Below are positions 1 to 5,148 of a stretch of 9,387 nt of DNA, in pieces (positions within the stretch are counted from its first letter, which is position 1; each line of letters begins with the position of its first letter). The position numbers and the translations under genes were made by a program. The stretch comes from an uncultured Clostridia bacterium. GTDB taxonomy: Bacteria > Bacillota > Clostridia > Christensenellales > CAG-138. The stretch covers positions 1 through 9,387 of the forward strand of contig CALGGM010000001.1 of NCBI GenBank assembly GCA_937915925.1, read 5' to 3'. The notes beneath the pieces were generated by a model. The model was not told the origin of the DNA. It searched no databases and saw only the letters and a list, made by a program, of their open reading frames with translations.

Positions 1-757
1 CATCTATCAGATAGATATCGAGTATCGTGGCATCGCACATGCCCACGCCCACTGCTGGGGCAAACGCTTGCACGCCATCCCCGAGCAGCGGCCTTACGTT
101 CTTCTGATACTCCTTCAGCCCGTCTCTTGAAATGCTCTGCTTCCGAATGTCACGGTATTTTGTGTAATAGAAGTACCGATATTGACTGAAGGTCGGATAG
201 GATTCCTTCAACTGCCCGGTCTCATCACAGAACTTTTCTTTCAGAAGAAGCGTATACGACTGCCGCAGACTGTGTTTCTTGGCAGTGTAATAGAATTTGT
301 TCAAGCCCCAACGTATGACCTTTTCCGTTTGAGTCAGTTCCTTCTCTGTGGCCGTCGGCTTAGGCGCCAGGGCGGAAACAGAATCGAAAACAAGATAACG
401 GCAAAGATATTTGCGAACCGTCATCTCCGTCCTTTCAAATCGCTCGGCCGCTATATGAATAGCTTCAGCCCGTCTGCTTTCATCTGCGAGATAAGGAAGA
501 ATCCCCGCGATGACCGTATAACGCTCATACGCCGCTTTGCGGGCCGAAGCATCCAAGGCTTCGATGTCGTAAAGGACAGTGCCCGTCGCTTCGTATAAGT
601 CTTTTTCTGTACTGGGAGCATACCCGTCCAGTTCTGAGAGAGACAACCATTTCGGCATATGAGGATGCATGCAATTCATTATTAAAGCGCATTCCCCGTC
701 CATGGCGAGGATTCTTATGATGGAATCGCCTTTCTTCAGCAAATCATTTTTCTGCAT
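1..757 (-). CDS. tnsB: TnsB-like DDE transposase, N-terminal part (runs off the window)
   Basis: Reading the minus strand from an ATG at 755-757 gives an uninterrupted frame of 252 residues to the window edge, so the C-terminal part is missing. It resembles TnsB/Mu-type (rve, DDE) transposases of Tn7-like elements. Residues ~96-120 (AIHIAAERFERTEMTVRKYL) look like a helix-turn-helix DNA-binding segment. A tyrosine-rich stretch follows at ~190-203. Residues 237-250 (GVGMCDATILDIYL) match the start of the catalytic core, with D242 as the probable first acidic residue of the DDE triad; the other two would lie beyond the window. The start overlaps the end of the tnsA-like gene by 14 nt, so the two are probably translationally coupled. 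Base composition is AT-richer than the rest of the window, consistent with acquisition. In Tn7, TnsB binds the ends and joins 3' ends to the target; that role is inferred here from family resemblance. Confidence 0.85.
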   Translation of the reverse strand, partial: MQKNDLLKKGDSIIRILAMDGECALIMNCMHPHMPKWLSLSELDGYAPSTEKDLYEATGTVLYDIEALDASARKAAYERYTVIAGILPYLADESRRAEAIHIAAERFERTEMTVRKYLCRYLVFDSVSALAPKPTATEKELTQTEKVIRWGLNKFYYTAKKHSLRQSYTLLLKEKFCDETGQLKESYPTFSQYRYFYYTKYRDIRKQSISRDGLKEYQKNVRPLLGDGVQAFAPAVGVGMCDATILDIYLID

Positions 758-1082
758 CGACTATCACGCCCCAATCGTAGATTCCGTGTTTGAGCCAATA
801 GGTTCTGGAGGTGTCAAGAAGCCGTGCTGTCAAAGGCTTCGTCAGGTATTTCCTGTAAACACACTCCCTGACCATATAATCGCCGCCTTCGCGTTGACAA
901 AGGAAATCGGAAGTGAAATCCATTCCCTCCAACTGAACATTTGTTTGGATGGATACGATGTCTTTTTCCGCTTCCAGATTCCTTAGATAGGCAATCATTA
1001 AATCATCGTATAACCTGCACACCGTCTCCGATTTGGGAGACGCTGCCTTTGTGCAGCGCCCCTTATAATCCTTCTTTCTCAC
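744..1082 (-). CDS. tnsA: Short TnsA-like transposon endonuclease
   Basis: 112 residues starting at a GTG (1080-1082). AAGGAG lies at 1089-1094, six bases upstream, which fixes this start. The body resembles the TnsA endonuclease N-terminal domain. A hydrophobic SDFLC strand contains D59, then MVRECVYRK carries E73-x-V75 with K78 nearby, which fits a PD-(D/E)xK-type nuclease core. The end (residues ~81-110: TKPLTARLLD, YWLKHGIYDWGVIVDAEK) resembles the segment where TnsA proteins go on to read the target requirement. In Tn7, TnsA cuts the 5' strands at the ends together with TnsB. At 112 residues it is much shorter than Tn7 TnsA (about 270) and appears to lack a separate C-terminal domain. 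It overlaps tnsB by 14 nt. Family assignment is by pattern only, so confidence is moderate. Confidence 0.7.
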   Translation of the reverse strand: MRKKDYKGRCTKAASPKSETVCRLYDDLMIAYLRNLEAEKDIVSIQTNVQLEGMDFTSDFLCQREGGDYMVRECVYRKYLTKPLTARLLDTSRTYWLKHGIYDWGVIVDAEK

Positions 1083-1104
1083 TTGGAACTCCTTTCGTTA
1101 TCCT

Positions 1105-1226
1105 CCCAAAAACAAAACGCCTTTTTCCCAAAAACGTATGATTTTCCCCAAAAACAGCCTCATTTCCCAAAAAACAACCCGAAAAACAGCGTTTTGGGGC
1201 CCCAAAAACAGGTTTTGGGGAAAACA
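1105..1226. repeat. Array of CCCAAAAAC repeats, probable transposase-binding end of the Tn7-like element
   Basis: Copies of CCCAAAAAC, often preceded by TTTT, lie at 1105-1113, 1127-1135, 1147-1155, 1166-1175 (six A), 1178-1187 (degenerate, CCCGAAAAAC) and 1201-1209. The first four are spaced 22, 20 and 19 bp apart, about two helical turns. Inverted copies GTTTTGGGG occur at 1191-1199 and 1212-1220. Together with the copy at 1201 they form a tight palindrome centred near 1200. Tn7-like ends carry clustered TnsB sites of about 22 bp, so this is the expected place and pattern. On the minus strand the outermost copy begins TGTTTTCCCC from 1226, and a TGT terminus is usual for such elements. The exact end is a guess because the other end is outside the window. 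Confidence 0.6.
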
Positions 1227-1628
1227 CTATATGCCTGTCCGACTCCATTTTTCCTCCAAACCCTAATTTTGTCAGATTTTGATTTTCCTGAAGTGGATTT
1301 CATTTCTCCTTCAGGTCTTCTTTCTTTGACCGCATATTTTCCTCCAAATCCTCGCCCGAGAACTCTCTCTTTCCACATCCAATGACGTCCTTCCTGCTGT
1401 TTCTTTTATTGCCATTTCCAAGTCATGTTTTTTCTTTCTTCATTCTTCCCTTATATCTTCCATCCTTAAAAATGCCCTATTTATCTACATTTTTATGGAA
1501 TTGGATTAGATGAATCGGAAGCGGTAACAGCTGTGGGAGAGGCGAGGACGGAGGATGGTGGCGGGAGAGCCTGAGAGAAAGTAAGGGCTTCTTTTTTCAG
1601 ACGATTTGACGGAAAAGAGAAAAGAAAA
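1227..1628. other. Gene-free AT-rich stretch between the transposon end and the ribosomal operon
   Basis: No convincing gene is seen. The plus strand is pyrimidine- and T-rich up to about 1500, unlike the GC-rich DNA beyond. A near-identical 16-bp direct repeat, TTTTCCTCCAAA(C/T)CCT, occurs at 1249-1264 and 1337-1352. A weak inverted repeat CCTGAAG / CTTCAGG sits at 1287-1293 and 1309-1315. From about 1515 composition shifts to purine-rich, GC-richer DNA. The stretch may be left-over mobile DNA, or the element may extend further than the CCCAAAAAC cluster. Short open frames here have low-complexity translations and no ribosome binding sites. Confidence 0.5.
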
Positions 1629-1673
1629 AAGACCTTGGGGTTTCGCTCGAACAGAGCGGGTTCCCAAGGTCTT
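1629..1673 (-). terminator. Intrinsic terminator of the rpsF-ssb-rpsR operon
   Basis: AAGACCTTGGG at 1629-1639 pairs perfectly with CCCAAGGTCTT at 1663-1673. Inside, CGCTC (1644-1648) pairs with GAGCG (1654-1658). Read on the minus strand, the hairpin is followed directly by a T-rich run (1628 down to about 1616), as expected for Rho-independent termination. It lies about 110 bp after the rpsR stop codon. A smaller hairpin, AATCGT at 1727-1732 with ACGATT at 1739-1744, is followed on the minus strand by TTTTAACG and could assist. Confidence 0.85.
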
Positions 1674-1785
1674 GTGCTTTTGCTAAAGGTCCGGTTAAGG
1701 ATAATCCCGTTTAGCCAAGTCGTTAAAATCGTTGTCGGACGATTCTAAAGGTCTCGTGCTAAGCGGTCTGTGTTGTGATTGATAC

Positions 1786-2028
1786 TTACTCTGCGCAGTA
1801 GGGCAGCAGAGCCATGATCCGCGCGCGCTTGATCGCGACCGCGAGATCGCGCTGATGCTCGGCGCACACGCCGGACATGCGGCGGGGCATGATCTTTCCG
1901 CTCTCGGAAACGAAGCCCTGCAGCTTTTTGATGTCCTTATAATCGATGGATGTGGCCTTCTCAACGCAGAAACGGCAAACTTTGCGTCTGCTTCTCGGAC
2001 GACGGGGACGCAGTTTACGATCTTCCAT
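1786..2028 (-). CDS. rpsR: 30S ribosomal protein bS18
   Basis: 80 residues, normal length for bS18, which binds 16S rRNA in the platform of the small subunit next to bS6. A basic N-terminus (RKLRPRRPRSRRK) is followed by the conserved core and C-terminus. The four zinc-ligand positions of the zinc-type (C+) form are present: C18 and C21 (CRFC), then C55 and H58 (CAEH). AGGAGG sits six bases before the ATG. It is the last gene of the rpsF-ssb-rpsR operon, 24 bp after ssb, and its transcript runs into the hairpin at 1629-1673. rplI, which often follows in other bacteria, is absent here; the next genes are those of the transposon. Confidence 0.97.
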   Translation of the reverse strand: MEDRKLRPRRPRSRRKVCRFCVEKATSIDYKDIKKLQGFVSESGKIMPRRMSGVCAEHQRDLAVAIKRARIMALLPYCAE

Positions 2029-2052
2029 GTGATGCCTCCTGTAAATTTTGAA

Positions 2053-2472
2053 TTAAAACGGTAAGTCGTCGGAATTGATGTCGGTGAATCCGGCGAGATC
2101 CTGCGCGGGCGCGGAGGGACGCGGCGCGGAATAACCGCTGCCTGCATCGTCTGCGGATTTCGGCGTCAGGAACTCAACTTCGTCTGCCGATACATCAAGC
2201 GACATACGGGTCGTACCGTCCGTGGCTTCGTAGGTGCGCGCCTGCAGCTCGCCGATGACGGCGACCTTGCGTCCCTTCGAAAGGTAACGCGCGCAGGTGT
2301 CGCCCAGCTGCCGCCAGGCATTGATGCGGAAAAAGTCGGTTTGTCTTTCTCCGTTCTGGCTTGCGAAGCGCCGGTTAACGGCAATGGTGAAGGTGCAGAC
2401 AGTCACACCGCTGGTGGTGCTGCGCACTTCGGGGTCTCGGGTCAGGTTGCCGATCAAAGTAATTTTATTCAT
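2053..2472 (-). CDS. ssb: Single-stranded DNA-binding protein SSB
   Basis: 139 residues, within the usual range for bacterial SSB. SSB coats single-stranded DNA in replication, repair and recombination and recruits partners through its acidic tail. The N-terminal OB-fold (residues ~1-105) starts MNKITLIGNLTRDPEVR and contains FFRINAWRQLGDTCARYLSKG and VIGELQARTYE. A low-complexity Ser/Pro/Ala linker follows at ~113-125. The protein ends in DDLPF, the conserved acidic tip that binds partner proteins. GGAGG lies about ten bases before the ATG. Its place between rpsF and rpsR is the classic Bacillota arrangement. Confidence 0.97.
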   Translation of the reverse strand: MNKITLIGNLTRDPEVRSTTSGVTVCTFTIAVNRRFASQNGERQTDFFRINAWRQLGDTCARYLSKGRKVAVIGELQARTYEATDGTTRMSLDVSADEVEFLTPKSADDAGSGYSAPRPSAPAQDLAGFTDINSDDLPF

Positions 2473-2513
2473 GCTTTCGTTTCCTCCGTTCTTTCGTGCT
2501 CTTACTTTGGTTG

Positions 2514-2801
2514 TTATGCTTCCTTGCGAGTGACCATGTAACGCATGAGCCGCTCATCGTTGCGCATGTTGCGCTCCAGCTCACGGGGCAGTTCCGGATT
2601 CGCGTTGAACGTTACCAGAACATAGAAGCCCTCGGTCTTGTAATCGATCGGATATGCCAGGCGACGCTTGCCCCACACATCGGTCTTCTCGATCTCGCCG
2701 CCGTTTGCGGTGATAATGTCGGCAAACTTATCCATGACGACCTTATCCGCTTCCTCATCAAGCTCAGGCGTGATCACGTACAAAACTTCGTACTGATTCA
2801 T
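2514..2801 (-). CDS. rpsF: 30S ribosomal protein bS6
   Basis: 95 residues, the normal length. bS6 forms a dimer with bS18 on the 16S rRNA platform. The N-terminus MNQYEVLYVITPEL and the segment VWGKRRLAYPIDYKTEGFYVLVTF (residues 42-65) are typical. The start at 2801 was chosen because AAGGAGGTG (2808-2816) stands just before it and the family begins here. The frame stays open further upstream to 3164, but that part crosses the promoter and an intergenic repeat and is not coding. It is the first gene of the rpsF-ssb-rpsR operon, 41 bp before ssb. Confidence 0.97.
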   Translation of the reverse strand: MNQYEVLYVITPELDEEADKVVMDKFADIITANGGEIEKTDVWGKRRLAYPIDYKTEGFYVLVTFNANPELPRELERNMRNDERLMRYMVTRKEA

Positions 2802-2827
2802 GTTTTTCACCTCCTTATGGACTTTAG

Positions 2828-2863
2828 GCCTTCTCCTGAAGGCAAGAAGGACCGTTAGCCTTC
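2828..2863 (-). promoter_or_regulatory. Leader of rpsF with two adjacent hairpins, possible bS6:bS18 control site
   Basis: The short leader holds two hairpins in transcript order: GAAGG/CCTTC at 2859-2863 with 2846-2850 (loop CTAACGGT), then GCCTTC/GAAGGC at 2838-2843 with 2828-2833 (loop AGGA). The first GAAGGC could instead pair with GCCTTC of the second hairpin, so the two are potentially exclusive. rpsF leaders in many bacteria carry an RNA bound by the bS6:bS18 complex for autoregulation. I infer the same role from position, but cannot match the known motif in detail. Confidence 0.4.
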
Positions 2864-2865
2864 GT

Positions 2866-2894
2866 ACTATATCACAAACAATCCCCGATTGCAA
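2866..2894 (-). promoter_or_regulatory. Promoter of the rpsF operon
   Basis: On the minus strand there is a -35 TTGCAA (2889-2894), a 17-bp spacer, and a -10 TATAGT (2866-2871). This is close to the sigma-A consensus at optimal spacing. Transcription should start near 2859, leaving a leader of about 55-60 nt before the rpsF ATG. Confidence 0.85.
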
Positions 2895-2926
2895 GGGCTT
2901 TTTTGCGATTTTCGGATCTTTTTTCA

Positions 2927-2948
2927 GGAGGGTAAGACCTTCCCCTAC
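2927..2948. repeat. Intergenic hairpin repeat, GTAGGGGAAGGTCT family
   Basis: The minus strand reads GTAGGGGAAGGTCTTACC, nearly the same as the sequence starting at 9198 (GTAGGGGAAGGTCTCACC). It can form a 7-bp stem with one G-T pair. It is a dispersed intergenic repeat shared by the two repeat islands of this window. Confidence 0.6.
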
Positions 2949-2999
2949 AAAGATTTGACGCTTTCGTCGCGAGCGCTGCCCCTTGCGCGCTTTTCCTGC

Positions 3000-3117
3000 C
3001 TCCCCTGTGCAAGGGGAGGTGGCGAGGCGTACCGAGCCGGAAGGGTTGTGATGCTTTGACAACCCCTCAGTCACTTTCGGCGATGCCTCAAGCGACAGCT
3101 CCCCTTGCACAGGGGAG
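3000..3117. repeat. Large imperfect palindromic intergenic element (MITE-like)
   Basis: The outer arms are CTCCCCTGTGCAAGGGGAG (from 3000) and its exact reverse complement at 3099-3117. Each outer arm is itself a hairpin. The centre is GGGTTGT (3043-3049) facing ACAACCC (3059-3065). The inner arm parts match imperfectly (GAGGCG...GAGCCGG against CGCTTGAGGCATCGCC). The whole 118-bp unit can fold into a long cruciform. Related half-units occur at 8965-9026 and 9069-9116. It has no coding potential and sits between the divergent rpsF and holA promoters. Confidence 0.75.
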
Positions 3118-3142
3118 CCAAGGGTAGGAATTGTCCTGACGG

Positions 3143-3182
3143 ACATAACGGCATTGAAAAGCAATGCCGTTTATGTTACAAT
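3143..3182 (+). promoter_or_regulatory. holA promoter overlapped by a 14-bp dyad
   Basis: A -35 TTGAAA (3154-3159), 17-bp spacer and -10 TACAAT (3177-3182) form a near-consensus sigma-A promoter. Start is expected about 7 bp after the -10, i.e. at or next to the A of the holA ATG (3189). An inverted repeat, ACATAACGGCATTG (3143-3156) against CAATGCCGTTTATGT (3162-3176, one bulged T), spans the -35 and the spacer, as an operator would. It is not followed by a T run on the plus strand, so terminator function in that direction is unlikely. Confidence 0.75.
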
Positions 3183-3188
3183 AAAAGC

Positions 3189-4175
3189 ATGACAGAGCAG
3201 GAGCTTTTTAAGAAGACAAATGCCCGGACGCTTTCGGGCGCATACCTTCTGGAGGGCGCGGAGGAGCTGACCAAGCAGCAGGCGATCGACCGCATCACTT
3301 CGCTTCTGGATCCCGGATTTTCGGATCTGAACCTGAAGCGGATGAAGGAGCCGGACGCGGCTGCGGTGCTCGACGCCGCGCACGCCGTGCCGGTATTCGA
3401 CGCGCTGTGCGTTACGGTGTTTACCGATTTTGACGACGCGGCGCTTTACGACGCGCTCGAAAAGCGGCATGCGCTTGACGCGCTCTTTTCCCCGGTCGAC
3501 GCGATCATCCTGTTCGTGCGGCGCGGCAAGGGACGCGAGACGCCGTTTTCCAAGCTCTTTTCGGAAAAGAACCGCCTCGTGCTGTTCGACGTGCTGAGCG
3601 AAACGCGCGCCGAGGATATGGTAAAGCTTTTATGCGCGCGGCGCTGCGTGCGCCTCGACCGCCCGGAGGCGATGCGGCTTGTCGGCATGGTCGGCACCGA
3701 CGCGTACCGCCTCGAAAACGAGGTGTCAAAGCTTTGCGATTACGTCGGAAACGGCGGCGTGATCACCGACGACGTTCTGCGTTTTATCGTGACGCCGTCG
3801 GTCGAATACGAGGTGTTCCCGATGCTGAACGCGCTTTTAGCGGGCAACAAAAAAACCGCGATGCGCATGCTGACCGAAGCGCTGAAGGACGGGCAGGAGA
3901 ACCCTCTGCGCGTGGCGTCATTTCTCGAAGGGCGATTAAAGCAAATGCTGATCGCAAAGGAGATGCTCGACGACAAGCGCCCGCGCCCCGAGATCATCAA
4001 GACGATGGGCGGCAATCCGAAGGCCGCGGAGATCGCGCTGAAAAACGCGCAGAAGTACCCGACCGCGCGGTTAAAAAACGCCGTCGCCGCCTTTGCCGAG
4101 ATCAATGCTCGCATGAAGCAGGGGCTTCTGAACGAATCCGACGCCCTGGTGCTTGCGATCTATAGGAGCTTTTGA
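3189..4175 (+). CDS. holA: DNA polymerase III, delta subunit
   Basis: 328 residues, the usual size for HolA, the clamp-loader subunit that opens the beta sliding clamp. The N-terminal AAA+-like domain contains LSGAYLLEGAEELTKQQAID (residues ~14-33), which corresponds to the 'YLLYGEE' segment of the family and has no working Walker A, as expected for delta. The middle part carries GTDAYRLENEVSKLCDYVG, a well-conserved stretch. The C-terminal helical collar domain ends with ARMKQGLLNESDALVLAIYRSF. The start at 3189 fits homologues (MTEQELFKKT...). The frame is open back to 3105 but that part is intergenic repeat. There is no Shine-Dalgarno before the ATG, and the promoter implies a leaderless mRNA. 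The gene converges on cobC with a 50-bp gap. Confidence 0.93.
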   Translation: MTEQELFKKTNARTLSGAYLLEGAEELTKQQAIDRITSLLDPGFSDLNLKRMKEPDAAAVLDAAHAVPVFDALCVTVFTDFDDAALYDALEKRHALDALFSPVDAIILFVRRGKGRETPFSKLFSEKNRLVLFDVLSETRAEDMVKLLCARRCVRLDRPEAMRLVGMVGTDAYRLENEVSKLCDYVGNGGVITDDVLRFIVTPSVEYEVFPMLNALLAGNKKTAMRMLTEALKDGQENPLRVASFLEGRLKQMLIAKEMLDDKRPRPEIIKTMGGNPKAAEIALKNAQKYPTARLKNAVAAFAEINARMKQGLLNESDALVLAIYRSF

Positions 4176-4180
4176 GGGTT

Positions 4181-4225
4181 GGAGATCCTTCGTCGCTTTG
4201 CTCCTCAGGATAACGGCGAACCGTT
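4181..4225. terminator. Convergent intergenic region with hairpins between holA and cobC
   Basis: ATCCT (4185-4189) faces AGGAT (4207-4211) around TCGTCGCTTTGCTCCTC, which resembles a dispersed 'ATCCTTCGTCGC...AGGAT' repeat. Next, AACGG (4212-4216) faces CCGTT (4221-4225) around CGAA and is followed by two more T on the plus strand, reaching into the cobC stop codon. Both operons end here, so a shared two-way terminator is likely, but the stems are short. Confidence 0.4.
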
Positions 4226-4798
4226 TTACTCGATCGGACGGACGTTTCGGAGAACGGGACGTCCGTTTTCTTCCGTGCAGTCGGCTTCGTAGCCGCCGAG
4301 GTTCGGGGTCTGCCACTCGTAGAATTCGCGTTTCGGCTCGGCAAGCTGATAGAGGATCGACATGATCACGCCGCCGTGTGAGACGACGGTCATGTCCTCG
4401 CCCGCGCCGCGCGCCGTTTCCGTAAACGCGTGCAGCACGCGCGCGTGAAATTCCGCCTGCGATTCGCCGCCCGGACACGCGCCGCGGCAGAGATCGTCGA
4501 CCCACGCGCGATAGGCAGGGTCATGCTCCATTTCGTCGGCGCTGCGCCCCTCGAACGCGCCGAAATCCATTTCCTTGAAGTCCTCGACCACGGTCTGCTT
4601 CGCGTTCGGAAACAGGATCGCCGCCGTCTCCCTTGCGCGAAGAAGCGGCGAAACATAAACGCGATCGAGCAAAGGATCCTTTTCGTGCCGCTCGGCAGCC
4701 GCGCGTCCCTCGGGACAAAGCGGCTCGTCGCTTCTGCCGACATAGCGGCGCGCGGCGTTGCCCGCCGTCGTGCCGTGACGGATCAATCGTACGTGCAT
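4226..4798 (-). CDS. cobC: Histidine phosphatase, probable alpha-ribazole phosphatase
   Basis: 190 residues of the histidine phosphatase (phosphoglycerate-mutase-like) superfamily. The catalytic RHG motif is at R7-H8-G9. Other visible pocket residues are R54/R56 (LLRARET), E76 (KEMDFGAFEG) and H141 (SHGG). H8 would carry the phosphate and E76 act as acid. The family is broad, but the position as last gene of a cobT-cobU-cobS operon points to removal of the 5' phosphate of adenosylcobalamin phosphate or alpha-ribazole phosphate. The start overlaps the preceding CobU-like gene by 16 nt, and GGGGGAG stands five bases before the ATG. Fold and catalytic type are clear; substrate is inferred from context. 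Confidence 0.9.
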   Translation of the reverse strand: MHVRLIRHGTTAGNAARRYVGRSDEPLCPEGRAAAERHEKDPLLDRVYVSPLLRARETAAILFPNAKQTVVEDFKEMDFGAFEGRSADEMEHDPAYRAWVDDLCRGACPGGESQAEFHARVLHAFTETARGAGEDMTVVSHGGVIMSILYQLAEPKREFYEWQTPNLGGYEADCTEENGRPVLRNVRPIE

Positions 4799-5148
4799 AC
4801 AAGCTCCCCCTTGATCACTGTCGGGATCCCCGCAACCACGCGCACGACCGCCGACGCTTCCTTTGCAAGCTTACAGCAGAGCCGTCCCACCGCCTCGCGA
4901 TAGGCGCGGTCCTTCGGGTCGAGCGGCACGACGCCGCTGCCAACCTCACAGCACAGCACAAGCTTCTTTTGAAGCAGCGCTTTTGAAAGCGCTTCCGCTG
5001 CGTCCGGGTCGCTTCGCACAATCGATTCGAGCCCGTAAAGCACGGGTTTGCCGTCGAACGCGTCCGCGGACATGTCTTCGTCACGAAAGCCCAGCGAGCG
5101 CGCGAACGCCCGCTTGCCGGACGCAAATCCGCCTAAGATCAGAACCAT
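4783..5148 (-). CDS. Short CobU-like P-loop protein, second copy in the operon
   Basis: 121 residues. The start MVLILGGFASGKRAFARSL has a P-loop at residues 6-13 (GGFASGKR), and the C-terminal half keeps CobU features: EVGSGVVPLD (68-77), DRAYREAVGRLCCKLAKEAS (80-99) and the ending VVAGIPTVIKGE. It is about 50 residues shorter than the CobU encoded two genes earlier. The missing middle includes the RHR segment whose histidine carries GMP in CobU. It may therefore keep only nucleotide binding or kinase activity, help the full CobU, or have another role. The ATG overlaps the end of cobS by 10 nt and the gene overlaps cobC by 16 nt. The frame continues open upstream to 5763, but that is the shadow of cobS. 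The gene looks intact, not a decayed remnant. Confidence 0.8.
   Translation of the reverse strand: MVLILGGFASGKRAFARSLGFRDEDMSADAFDGKPVLYGLESIVRSDPDAAEALSKALLQKKLVLCCEVGSGVVPLDPKDRAYREAVGRLCCKLAKEASAVVRVVAGIPTVIKGELVCTYD

Noticed and set aside
182..598. Plus-strand open frame of 138 codons
   Set aside because: It is antisense to the TnsB-like gene, whose minus-strand frame is uninterrupted and carries recognisable motifs.
1105..1220. CRISPR array
   Set aside because: The repeat units are about 9-14 bp with 19-22 bp periodicity, leaving no spacers of CRISPR length, and no cas genes are present.
1083..1385. Overlapping open frames on both strands in the repeat region
   Set aside because: Their translations are low-complexity products of the CCCAAAAAC repeats and T-rich DNA, with no ribosome sites.
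2802..3164. N-terminal extension of bS6
   Set aside because: The frame happens to be open but covers the ribosome site, leader, promoter and a palindromic repeat; bS6 starts at 2801.
3105..3188. Longer holA start
   Set aside because: It lies in the palindromic repeat and promoter and does not resemble any HolA N-terminus.
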